Positions 1-12,100 of a stretch of 64,000 nucleotides of DNA are shown piece by piece. Each line of letters starts with the position of its first letter. Positions within the stretch are counted from its first letter, which is position 1. The notes under the pieces are model-generated. The model did not search any database. It was not told the origin of the DNA and worked only from the letters and a program-made list of their open reading frames with translations. The position numbers were made by a program, and so were the translations under genes. The DNA comes from Mugil cephalus (lineage: Eukaryota > Chordata > Actinopteri > Mugiliformes > Mugilidae), in NCBI RefSeq assembly GCF_022458985.1, contig NC_061789.1, positions 21,370,357-21,434,356 of the forward strand, written 5' to 3'.

Positions 1-683
1 AAGTGTTAGTGAAGGCACTGAGATTGTTTATATAATGTACAATTTCTTAAAACGCTGTAAGCTTTTGGCAAAAACTCAACTATGATCTGACAGAAGAATT
101 TACAGATTTAAATGACACCAATAAACTGAAACAGTTTATTATCAGAGGGGTAAAGGCAGACACTTCTGTTAAAATGTTTGTTTAATTAATTAAACTCTTA
201 TTAAAACTAAAGAGTCACCATTACATTATCATCACATTCTGATCTATGTCTTGTACAAAATAATATTTTCATCTTCTTGTTTTAATGGAATTAAAATCGT
301 TAAGTAAAAAAAAGTTAAATTACAAATTGTTGTTCCATTTGAGTTATTGTAATTTAAAAACAAAGGGAAAACTTCAGCCTCAGACAAGGCCATGGCGGAA
401 ACCTTCCATCGGAAGATGGATAGGAAACAAGAAGAAAATTTGGAACTGTTACAAACATTACTGACATCTGTTCTGCAGAGGTCAATCAGTAGTAGAGGTC
501 AATCACAGTAATATACATCTACATGGCTTGTTACAGCACAGAGAAGGTGAAAGAGTTCCACAACACCATCAGCCCAAAGTTTCCCTGTGTGACATGGCAA
601 AAGGTAAAAGGCGCCAAAAGCAACCGTTAAAAATAAACACAGTATCATACATCATTTTCAAAAAAAATATATAGTAATATACT

Positions 684-701
684 GACAACAACAACAACAA
701 C

Positions 702-752
<51 letters not shown>
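684..752. repeat. Compound trinucleotide microsatellite (AAC)n(AAT)n
   Basis: About six AAC units pass directly into about seventeen AAT units, ending at a single G interruption. It is a simple-sequence repeat in intergenic DNA and is probably length-polymorphic. Confidence 0.95.
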
Positions 753-753
<1 letters not shown>

Positions 754-3700
754 GTAATTAATATTTTAATTCAATTATATTTATAAAGCATTAATAACTA
801 TACTGTAGCTGAAGGCTTTACCTCCCATTTTACTTTTTGAAACTCCAGGAACTACCTCATCTCTTTCATTAACCACTATCTATTTATTAGATAACGAAAC
901 AGGAAAAGACTTGATAAGTGATGTACTACACAGTAAAGCAATGGCTACATGTCACCCCTGTTGTACTCGTCTGTTCCTGAAAATTATGCTACAAGGAAAT
1001 AGGGTTCTTACTTTCTTCACTGTACACTCCAGCAAGATAGCTGCTTTCTTTGGAAAATGGGTATGATGCTTTATTTTAAGGGAATATTATGGCAAAAGCC
1101 ATCCGGCCAATGAATAGAATCATGTTTTTTAAAGTACCTGTCCTCACTTGGTGATTCTGTTATTTTTATTCTGTTGGACAAATACAGAAACATGATTTCT
1201 TTGACCAAATGGCCAGACTGTACAAAGAGAAACATCCTTATTGGCAACACAAACCCATTGTTGTGCTGAAAATGTACTGCATATGGAGTTACTATTCTTT
1301 TACTGCTGTGAAAATGTGCATGTGGAGGAAAAATGTGTATTCCTTCATTAGTAATTATAATCACAGATCGTATAAGGCAGGAAGACTGATGATATTTGAT
1401 ATTTCACTAAACAGTCACTTGTCACCAGTCGACCACATTCACAGAAGTACAGTTTTAGCCAGATAGTGGGTTAGCAAATTGCTGCTGCTTTAATGGATTC
1501 CACTTCACTATGAAAACATGATGCAAATGTCTTATTTTGTGTGATCAGTAAAATGTGTTAAAGGTCATTAGTGTTCACAGGCCCATTCCAAACAACCTCA
1601 TGTATCCCTCATAGGCAAACAACTGTTATTTTATTACTGAATTTCTTCCCAGGCGTCATGAACTACATTTGATCCGTTGGACTGTGTTTTCTTTCTAAAA
1701 TTGGTATGAAATATTCTCTAGTGCTCACTGAAAGTCAAACCCTTGTGGCTACACTGATGAGTTTTAAAATACACACTGTGCCAAATCACTCTCAGCAGAA
1801 AGCAGAGTATGGTTTCCTTCCTTCGTGAGGTCCATGTTGTCTTTGGGAACCCACAATGACTCCTTTTTGTCAGTTTTCTGCATCAGCAGGTCAGGAGCAT
1901 TCTCCGCTTATTTGTATATTTGGTTGTGTGTGGTCGATGGGTACAGCCTCACACACACTTGAATTCAGTATTATATTAATACACACTGTACAGCCTTTCA
2001 TTAGATGAGTTCAAGTCGTCTATCAGTGTCTGCAGAACAAATGACCATTCAGTCCTTTTTTTTATGCAGTGTCGGTTTGTTCAGCCTTTGTTATGACTAC
2101 AGCATATATCTATATTTCACCACAGCTGGAAATACGAGCAGTCTCTCTGGGATTGGAGAGAGACTTGAAATTTAAAGCCTGCTCTCTGTGCTCTCTCTGC
2201 ACTGTTATTATGGCTTTAGCTTTTGGGCTAATATTGTACATCGGTTCATCTGCGGTGATTTAATGCTAATCAGTGGAATATACTCCAGCCTTATTGCCAT
2301 TGTATAAGGATTCTCTGCACAGTTGTGGCAGGGTACCTCAAGCCACTGCTGCAAGACACTTTTCTTGCAGCAGGGGGCAGCATGTGTTGGCGACTACTGC
2401 TTAATACTTTTCTCTATAACCAACCATTAGCACATTCCTGTACTGTGACCCTCACGATGAACACCAGGTTTGCACTAACTTCTCACAATCATAATTTACT
2501 GTTGTGATATAATGAATAAATGATTTAGAGGTATTCTCATTAAGTGACAATATAACACTGGCAAAAGCAAAATTTAGAAGTAAGGCTCTATCCTCTTTTA
2601 AAAAGTATATAAATAAATGGAAAACAACTAAAATAATAGGTACTATTCAGTGTTTAAAAATGAAATGTCTTAAATGTAAATTAATTTTAGTGCTAAAACT
2701 TATAATGATAAGTAAACAAATGGTGTGAGAGTAGTTCAATGTTCTTACTTGCTGTGAATGGGATTTGATGTAAATGCAACCCCCTGATATCCTGACTACT
2801 GCAGGGGCATCTCCACTAGGAAAACCAAAACTAAAATTACTCAACATCAACATTCAAGTCTTGCAGTTACAAGAGAAGTAAGCGCCGACGCATACAAGGC
2901 ATTTAAGTCTGTCAGTCAACTTATTTTCAAAGTATTTTAGCACCATGAAGCAAAGTTTCACTGTCAGCACACTGTGAGGCTCCTGTGTCCTCATCACCAC
3001 TCTGACTTCCCCATTTAGAAATGTTATGCATTCCACAGCCGAGCAGTGATAATCCTCCTCCAATCTAAAAATTATGTCATCCCAATGAGCACTTGTCGCT
3101 TTAGTCTGGAACTGGAACTGAACTCAAACAAGCTGCAACTCAGTTGAACTCTTCTTAAAACATTTTCAACATTTTCCATGTTTGTGGCTCTTGTGGAGTT
3201 TTTGTTTTTCTCTGACTACTTTGAGTCTGTGATTTTGTCCCATAGGCTTAGAGGTTAAGTAATAGTGTGACTTTAGTTTTTAGCTTGTTGTACATTGGTT
3301 TGGCTTTTAATTATTTTGCAGTACAAGTAGTCACTGGGTTGGTCAACTCTGCTTAAGGGTCACTGGCTGTCACTTGTAGCGAGCTTCTACTCTGAAACTG
3401 TGAAACGGCCGCATGCATGTGCACATGTCAATGTGTGACCTCCTACAGTTGTACTTTCCCTTGCCTCAGCCATTCTTTTCCCAGCTGACCATTCAGCTGT
3501 TGCCAACACTTGTGCACTTGATTACTGTTGCCATAGCTCAGGACTCAGCACACTGTTTAAGAGCCAGTAATGATTTTAATAAAATCCCTCTGCGCTTGTT
3601 AGACATGTAAACAAGATTAAATAAGTCAAAAGAGCGCCTCTTTATTCTTTTTTTAATACTGTGTATTAGTAGTGTAATGTAATGTTGCGAGCTTGGATTT

Positions 3701-3770
3701 CCATTAGGCACATTCTCAAATGTTGGGGAATTTAACACACACGGCCAATTGTACATATATTTTGATCTTA

Positions 3771-3806
3771 GATATTTGCACCAAATGTGTATTTGGTGCA
3801 AATATC
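3771..3806. repeat. Perfect short inverted repeat (16-bp arms, 4-bp loop)
   Basis: The left arm at 3771-3786 starts GATATTTGCACC and the right arm at 3791-3806 is its exact reverse complement, separated by GTGT. The surrounding DNA is AT-rich and has no obvious transposon ends. It could be the core of a small foldback element or a chance hairpin. It is too short for a normal microRNA precursor unless pairing continues outward, and that is not evident. Confidence 0.85.
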
Positions 3807-6800
3807 TTTTGAAAATATATATAGTATGTCAGATTTATTGTGTTTATTGTGTGTGTTTATCTCAAAAAATATGTTGGCATAGGTGACCATGTAAATAGTA
3901 ATGTTTGCAAATTAAATAGAGGAAGGATGCATCTCTTCCCTCTTTTGCTCAGTCCTTCGCCCTCAAGAATCGATCCATCATTCTCTGCCCCAAAAGCAAA
4001 CAGCTCACATCCGCTCCTGTCTGAAAAGTGTTTGCTTCCTACCTATCTGTCACACCAACACAATTATGCTCCTCATTGAGGCATCCATCAAACGTCACAC
4101 GTTCAATTACACAATTTATCACGGTCTGCACTTGTCCTACTCTCAATGGTCAAAGATGTGTGTTTCCTTTGGGGGCTAGAGGGCATGGCCCTGTCTACTC
4201 CAGATTCTAATGGCTGAATTTAACCATTTTTCCCTCTTTTCCAGGGGCCACAACCTAGGTCAGAAGGTCAGAAGGGGTTGGCCCAGTTGCCAAGGAGGAG
4301 TCAACCAACAAGACAAGACCCAGGAGCGAGGCACTGGTGTTCATTGGACTGTGCAAACAGCAGATCTGCCTCTCTGACCATGTGTTTGACAGCCCTGAGA
4401 GCAATGGGGCCTGTCCAGATTGCATTATCACAGCCCTATCAGACAAAATGCAAAGATCACACCACAACACACCCATTCAACACCAAGATTAAATGAACAG
4501 TTGACACGACAAGTTTTTGTTATTGGGATCTGTGAATATTTTACTTTCCGTGTTGTTTGAATGTAGAGAGCAAAATCTGACCCTTCCAAATAGTTTAAGT
4601 ATCAATGGATGGCCATTGTTTCTGTAGTTCCATGTGTTTGTAAGAACATGTCCAGAGATCAACTTTCTACAAACTTCCAGTCACCATTGCATGGTGATGT
4701 CATGAGAAAGTTGTACCTCTGTTGCTTGTGGTTGCCATGGGGCTGCTGAAAATTTCAATGCAGACCCCAGTAAATTAAGGATGTTGGGGGAGGGGATGTG
4801 AAGGCAAGTAAATAAAAGTGCCATTTGCAGCATGTTTGCTTGATGTCTTTTCACCTGAATTTTGCTCTGTTGTTGGGCTGCTGGGCATTCTGAATCTCCC
4901 AGTAGCTTCTTGCAGCAGGACCCCCCACTCTAGAGTGCATTGGTGTGTTTGCTGAACGAATAGGGCGCCCCAATGCCGCCTCTGGGAGCCATGTGAGCTG
5001 ACAGCAGCCGCATACATTGACTCATTGAGAAAGAGCGCGACATGGGACAAAAGGAAGAAGGAGACAGTCTTGTGAGGGCCCTGCTGCAGCACTAAATCAC
5101 GAAAATAATTAGTCATAACATAGACATCAGCCAAGACACAAGAAGCTGTGTGATAAATCTTAGCTGTGTTCTACCATAGGTGTAAACTTTAACAGATTCT
5201 GGCTAGTGCAAATGTGTTTTTTTGAATGAATGTGATCGCAAACACTTCTGACATTTTTTGGACCAGCAACTAACCAATCCTGGTATCGAAACCATCTCAT
5301 AAAAACAGTATCTGGTTTACCTCATGCACACATCCCTCTTTGATACCTGATATTTAGACATGCAGAGCCACGCTGTGACCACGCAATTACATTTTGCCAG
5401 AGATACCCAACACCCTGGTCGTTAATCCTATCAGGCAGCTTTGTTGAGGGAAGTAGGGGGGAAGGAACCACAAGGCATTTCATGATTGGGAAACTCATGA
5501 CCCACTGGAAAATAATGAACATGCTGGGAGGTGACCCCGACTTTCTGATGTCTTGATCTCTACCTGTCCTGAATCAAAAACTAAATTGCATTCAGACAAT
5601 ACTGTTGAAGACGGACAATTTAGATAGGCTAGACTGCATATTATAAATAAATAAATAAAGTTTTGGCTGCTGCGACAAAGTGAGTGCAGTAGTAATTCCC
5701 TTTTAAGCCAAACTGCATCGGTAAGGTTGTAGAATAATTAATGAAAAGAACAGTGAGAAACCAGAGTGTGAGACTGTATAAAGGTGGGGCATGCTCAAAG
5801 AGCAGAGGTATGCTATTGGACATACAGTGAGGAGAAATAGATGCAGCAGTGGTTAGCATGTATTAGAAGATTAGAAGGAACAGTGGCAACGCTCAGAAAC
5901 GGATGTGATGCACAGTTCACTATTATGCAGCAGCATTGAAACACAGATGTGTTTGGCATGAGCAGTATTTGTGAAAACTGGATTTCCTGTGACTGATCAT
6001 GCTCTGACTATTGCTCATAAACCAGCAGAGATTAAACTTTCATAAGGTCAGCAGAGTTTTGGACAAATGAAACCAAACCGAAGTAGCCCGCATCAGAAGA
6101 TAACTACCACAGTGGCTCCATGGTCGAATTCTAAATGTGAAATCTAATAAAAACATCTTAAGCATTTAAGGACTGCATCTCAGAAATGTCAGGGCAGCAT
6201 TGTGTCAGATTGGCGGAGCTGGGACTGCAGCTGCAGAGCGAGTTGTGACTCAGTGTGGGTGGTGGTGATCTGGCTGCTGGGGAGGTGTGTTTATGCGTGC
6301 TGGGGTTAGGGCCACGCGCACAGTGCAGGCATACACACAAGCACATAAGCATACACACACAGAAAAGCCACAGAGGCTCTATTGATTCCAGCTAATCAAG
6401 GCAGCGGTGTGGGGGAAGCTGCACATGCGTGTGTGAAGTCAACACATTCCCCACATTCCAGCACTTCCTAAAGAGGCATAAAATATTAGCCACTATACTG
6501 AGCTCTGAGGCTCTCGACTGCCCCTCTCTCCCATCCTCTCTCTGACTATGCACTTGTCCATGCCATGGAGATTTTTTCTGGCTCTTTTTAAATTCCACCC
6601 CCAAGCTGGCTGAATCTCACACACACACGTCTGGTTTAGACTGATCCTTCTCAACTGCTATTACAACAAACTTGGGACTCGCCCATGATGTTTCAACTGA
6701 TTGCATGTGTGCAACAGATTAACTCGGCACACCCTCATGAATCTAAATCCTCCTGAAGAGTTATGCACAATGTGCTTGGATAGTCAGTAAATCACAGAAC

Positions 6801-7058
6801 ATTCCATATTAATGACAATAAGTGAAAAACAAGACTGCCTGTAGATTACGGGTGTACCTCATTCAAAGGACAACACTTTTTTCATTTAGATAAATAGATA
6901 GATTTGTTTTTATTTTTTTTAGATACTCCGTGAACTGTGAATCTTTTGGATTTGAATATAAGGCTTGCCCACTAATGTGTTATTATTAAATCCCTATGGT
7001 GTGATTGTACTTTCTTGATTTAAGTGGTAACTGAATAATAATATTAGTGTTTGTGTCT

Positions 7059-7099
<41 letters not shown>
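7059..7099. repeat. Dinucleotide microsatellite (CA)n(TA)n
   Basis: A run of about thirteen CA units is followed by about eight TA units. It is a typical fish dinucleotide repeat in intergenic DNA. Confidence 0.95.
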
Positions 7100-8129
7100 G
7101 GTTCATTATAATGGAAGAAGTTTTGCTAAACGTTCATTCCTTTTCTGTGAACTTTCTAGGTATATAAAAGTAATTGTAGCAGTCCTAGGGAAACGACGCT
7201 ACAGCTGTTTGGCCATAGAGAAGGGAGAGAAGGAGCTCTGACTGCCAGGACAGCTGTACCGGTGATAGAACCACCAGCCAAGCAATGCCCTCTGACCCTC
7301 CTCTTCCTCCTTCTCCTCCACCTCCCAGCTCCCGGTCTTAAAGCCAGAGTGAAAAGGTTCACAGTAAGGCGTCATTACCATAGAAACTCTGTTTGCATTT
7401 CCCAGTGAGCAATTCCAGGACCTCTGGCTTTCAGATGGAATTCAGTCAGTTCAATGCACAGTGCTATCTGGAAAAGCAGTTGTCTATGTCAGGCAACTTA
7501 CTGAAAGACATTCTAGGTACGGTTCTGTTTAAGTGAAAGACGCGAGGGAAAAAAAGCCTTGGCTATGAACTAGTTCGCAGGCTGCATTATCCGGTGTAGC
7601 ACAGCCAAGGGCTCCAGTAACCCGATTGGTTCCTTGTGTTTTATTTAAGGTGATGAAAATGAAACGCTTTTATTTGAACAGAGAGCTTGGGCAGAATTAT
7701 ACATGCCAATCAAAATTAGGATTGTGGTTTCTTTACGCTGCATGCCCGGTCACAGGGCTGTATTCAGGTCTGTCTCTAGTCCTCTTTCTCATACTAGACT
7801 GCTGCACTCGAACAAAGAGGCCTTTCACATTGACCTTGACACACGGCCACCCCATCACCACAGGAACCAACCCAGAGGAATCCACCCCTACTCTCTAATG
7901 TCAATCTCTCGGTATCCCTGGCAGACCTCTCAGCTCAAGGCTGAGGTGAGGAGGCTTATGCACATCGAGGCAGTACTTTTATTGCAATGGATAGTAGCAT
8001 AATGCTAATTCTGTAATTTTATTGATCACACTGTTCATTTTTTTTGCTAGATAAGTTATTTTTATTTTACTTTAATTTAATCTCATTTTATTTTATATGT
8101 CTTGTGGTTTTTATGAGTGTCTACTTTTA

Positions 8130-8196
8130 TATGCAACAAAGCTTCAGTGACAAAATAATTTTCCTCGTGGATCATTAAAGTCTGTCTAAGTCTATT
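8130..8196 (+). mobile_element. 5'-truncated LINE-like 3' tail (Rex1-type)
   Basis: The segment reads as 'GCAACAAAGC ... CAAAATAATTTTCCTCGTGGATCATTAAAGTCTGTCTAAGTC'-like sequence: a purine-rich lead, then TTTCCTCGTGGATCATTAAAG, then a short CTGTCTAAG-type repeat. Fish Rex1/Babar-type non-LTR retrotransposons end in a closely similar 'CCTCGTGGGATCAATAAAG' motif followed by a short tandem repeat. That resemblance is from memory, so the family name is tentative. No reverse transcriptase remains. Confidence 0.45.
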
Positions 8197-8549
8197 GTTA
8201 CATTGCTATCCACAACATTCACTTAAGAAAATGTTGGTTGTATCTTTGTCAAAATGAACTTAATTTAATTAAAATTTTCTCATCAGTAACTCTGGTCATT
8301 TTAATTTATTTATTTTTAAATTGAACAATTGTTTAGTTCCCAAAATGTTTTGTAAATGGTCCCTAAATACCATTCAGATTGTCAGAGTCTAAGTTGATGC
8401 CTTCAAATGCCATTTTGATTGACAAAGAGTATAAAATTCAAATGAATGAAATTGATCTTTTAACAAATGTGTTAATATAATTTACTGTTGATCATCTGAT
8501 GGTTAATGAAGTTTGTCACGGAACTAAGTCTATAATATACACCGACTCA

Positions 8550-9108
8550 GAACATGTGCAAGGGAATAAAAGCTTTTATTCTCATGGGCAAAAAAATTGG
8601 TGTTTGTTTTTTTTGTTTCTTTTCCTCAATTGTACAGCCTGAAAAAAAAACGACACAGAATTCAGGCGTTAAATTGCAAAGCATTTTTTTTTTAAACAAA
8701 ATAGGATTTATACATTTCTGCCATAAGAAATTAACTCGAAACTGTACATTAACTTTTTTACAAAGCAAGCAGAGGCTCAAAATGTACACAATTCATTCAC
8801 ATACTATACACATAAAAAACACATGGAGTCTGCTACATTTAAAACCTTGCGGTTCCTTGTGTGCGAGAAAGGCAGTCCTAACACATTCCTCGTTGCATCA
8901 CGTTGACCTCTGAAAACAGAGTACTGCTAGTATGCTGCTTGGCAACATTCAGGAGCTCCATCTATTGTCTCTCAACAGTTTCGAGAAAGTTCTGCCACTG
9001 GGCCAGTCTGTCAGTCTCTTTCTCTCCTCAGAATAAACACTTGGTTCCAGCTCCCCTCCCCACTCAGTGACGGCTTGTTCTGTTTCAAAGCATGGGCAGG
9101 TAAACCAG
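8550..9108 (-). other. metrnl: metrnl 3' untranslated region (approximate)
   Basis: This follows directly after the metrnl stop codon on the minus strand. It has no sustained open frame. An AATAAA (minus strand) lies at 8575-8580, so cleavage would be expected roughly 10-30 bases beyond it. The exact 3' end needs transcript data. Confidence 0.6.
8575..8580 (-). promoter_or_regulatory. metrnl: Candidate poly(A) signal of metrnl
   Basis: TTTATT on the plus strand reads AATAAA on the minus strand, about 530 bases beyond the metrnl stop codon. It is the clearest canonical hexamer downstream of the gene. An upstream alternative site cannot be excluded. Confidence 0.5.
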
Positions 9109-12100
9109 TCAGTCAGTGTCCATGTGACAGGGGTTAGTTCCCTGCTGCTCTGCCTCATAATACAACCGTAGGAAGTCCTTGTAGCGTGGGGCGCAGCCCA
9201 TCCAGGCCTCCCCAAACCTCACTGTCCCAGTGAATAGGAAGTCGCCCTCCCCAGATCTCACCCCACACTGAAGGGGCATCTTGATGTGGCCTATCCAGCT
9301 CCTTGCCCTCGCAACCCCAGATGTAAAGACCTGGGTCTTCTGCCTGTAGAGACGACTGATCTCCACAGTCACAGATGAGTGCTCCTCTTCCTGCTCCACC
9401 TTCTTAATGATGCCCCGTGCCACTGAAAAACACAAACGGGAACACAAGATTTCAGCACTTCTGACAGCTGTACTTGCTACACAGAATGATATTTTCACTG
9501 GATATTTCTGGCCACCATACATCAGCATACAGTCTGAGTCTTTATATCAGAGCAATGTTACTTACCAAAGTCGTTGGTGCAGACTGCTAGGAGCATCTCT
9601 TGATCACTACAGGGCTGACAGGGTGCTAATTGGAAAGAAAAAAAGAGAGCAAACAGGTTCAGAAAAAAAAAAAGCAGGGCACTATAAACACAAACACAGA
9701 AGTGCATGATTATCCTGGCATACTAGTCATGCAGGATGGCAGGTCCGTGGATTTCCAGTTAAGTACCTCTTACACAATTACACAACTGAGGCTGGGCCAA
9801 ACACACGCATTTTCCTTAGAATCATTGTGGGTTCACAAAGACATAATGCCTTCCCCAGCCTACCTGAATGCCTAACCCTACCCCAGCTCTACCTCTAACC
9901 CTACAACCAGGTCTTAACCCTTAGAGTTAAATCACGGAACCACACAAAGCAGGTGAACATCACCAGTACAGTTTTTCCGTGACATATAGGAAATCAGAGG
10001 CACACAGACATAATGAGAGTGTGTGTGTGTGTTTAATGTGCATAGTGGCTGTCCAGTCAGGCTCCCCTGTCACAACAGGAACTCCTTGACACTCCATGAC
10101 AAACACGGACCAGATGAAAAGGCTAAGGAGTGCAGCAAGACGAGTTAGCATTACAGGCCTGCTGGAACTATTTTTTTTTTTTGTTTTTTTGAAGTGAAAA
10201 TCAGTTCAGAGTTAAGGCAGATAACGGTGTGCCCACTTCATATACAATTCACATTACACAGGTCATGGGGGAGCAAAGAGGGTAAATAATCAGGTGACTA
10301 AAAGTGAATTGAATGACACAGCCTCTACCTAGTGTTTAAAGGTTTCCCCCAGGCAACATATCCCGTTTGACTAGTGGCTGTAGAGCTGCAGCAGCCTGTC
10401 TACCTCTAGACGGTTTTATAGCAGGAGAACGGGCACTAAATGAGAGCCATCAAGTCAGTGATTAGTTGACTCAGGTGGTGCTGTGGCTTGCCTAACCAGA
10501 ATGCCTTTATTAGCCCAAGACCTGCTGTGGTTTAACTGGGTCCGAGAGTGGCACTTGGGGACAGGTGGGGAGAGAGGGAGGCGTGGGTCATAGGGAGGGG
10601 TGTAAAGTCAGGAATGGGCTATGGGTGGGGCAGGAGTTGTCGTCTTTGACCTGTTATATATCAGATCCGAAATATTAACTGGAAATACTTCATTATGGAC
10701 AAAAAAAGAAAAATGCTAATTGTGATTCTTTTGGTAAATAATATGTGCACCCTCCATCAGCTTGTGCAAAGTTTTAGCATATTTTTAACAGGCTGGTTTT
10801 GAAGTGGAGGGTGCAGGGGGGAGGGATATGAATGTTTAAGGTCAGCTAGTGTAGCAACACAAGGTGCTGCTACATCACTAGGGAGGTCATGGGTCAAACA
10901 GCCACAAACTTGGATGACTGAGGAACAGCTGGAGAGCCGAGAGACTTCAGAGAGACCGACCTCACCCAGAACCTGGAGTCGAGTGCATGCTCATTTTGAA
11001 GCGAGCCTGCGTTCAGCCATGGCGTCAAGCAGAGCAGAGCAAAGGGCCGAGGCCTAAACCCAAGAGGATTTTTTTTTTCTTTTCTTTCCTCCAAAGCAGA
11101 GCTGAACGGGGCTCACATGTCAAACATGAAACAGAACCACAGGAATGGGCTAAGAGCCGAGTCAGCATCTCTCCCTGGCCCATGCACATGCAGCACCGCT
11201 CTGATCGGAACCACTTCACAGAAGCAGAGAGGGATGGGGGATGGAAGAGTGGTAACGGAGGGGTGGAGGGGCACACACAGGGTCCCTGCAACATCTGGGC
11301 CCAGATGCATTCCACTGTAATGGAGCGCAACTTGCTAATACCGCTCAGCAGAGACAAAAACCACTTCAAACTGCCAGGAAGTCAGAGGGAAGATAGATGA
11401 AGGGGAGACGAAAGGAAAGGAAAATACTAGAATGATAAATAGACAAGAAAGAAATTAAGAGGTAGGAAACAGTGAGGCTGAGGGCAAGGAAAGGGGGAAT
11501 CATTTAAGTGGGTTGAAAGGAAGGTTGAGGGAGTGACAGCAACAAAAGAAGAAGTAGGGGGAAAACAAGCCTATATGCTCCTAGAAGTACCTCCCAACAT
11601 CTGGACAGAAATACATTCCAACTTGATGTGAGCAACTCAATCCCAGCGCAGCGGGTCAGAGAGAAGAGGACGGGAGAGGAGAGGAGGAAGAAAGAGAGAA
11701 AAGACGACAAGAAGAGGCAAAGGAGCAATCAATCCGCCCTTCCAGGCGGAAGATGACACGAGACCACTGTCTCTGTGAATCATCCCAGTGCAATCTCAGG
11801 CCACATTACACCACCAGATATACTACAGGGCTCAGCCGAGCACACTAATGTGGTCAAAACAACTTAACGCTCCCTCTTCAACATTTAACCCTCTCCCACT
11901 CTCTGCTGCTCCAGATAATGACGCAGGATGTGGATATGTGAACCCGGAGAGCCCTAAAAACAGATGTGGGATTGATACTGCTCATATTTTGCTTTAACTG
12001 GAGAAAAAAAGAAAAAAAAACAGAGTTGCTTGCACAGTTGCGCAGCTTGAAAATGTGCAGGTTTGGCAGGTACGCAGCGTGAAAATAGATGGCTGTTTTT

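Larger units (their letters stand above)
1..8549. other. Intergenic region, no supported gene
   Basis: This stretch lies beyond the 3' end of metrnl. The open frames in it are short, lack splice-site support and resemble no family I recognise. It is AT-rich and contains an AAC/AAT microsatellite (684-752), a perfect 16-bp hairpin (3771-3806), a CA/TA microsatellite (7059-7099) and a LINE-like 3' tail near 8130-8196. A 35-codon open frame at 523-630 has a possible splice donor after codon 27; it is treated as a finding because nothing else supports it. I see no tRNA or rRNA gene here. Confidence 0.6.

Noticed and set aside
4775..5134. 119-codon minus-strand frame
   Set aside because: It has no domain, no homologue I recognise and no splice context. 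Its composition is typical of chance open frames.
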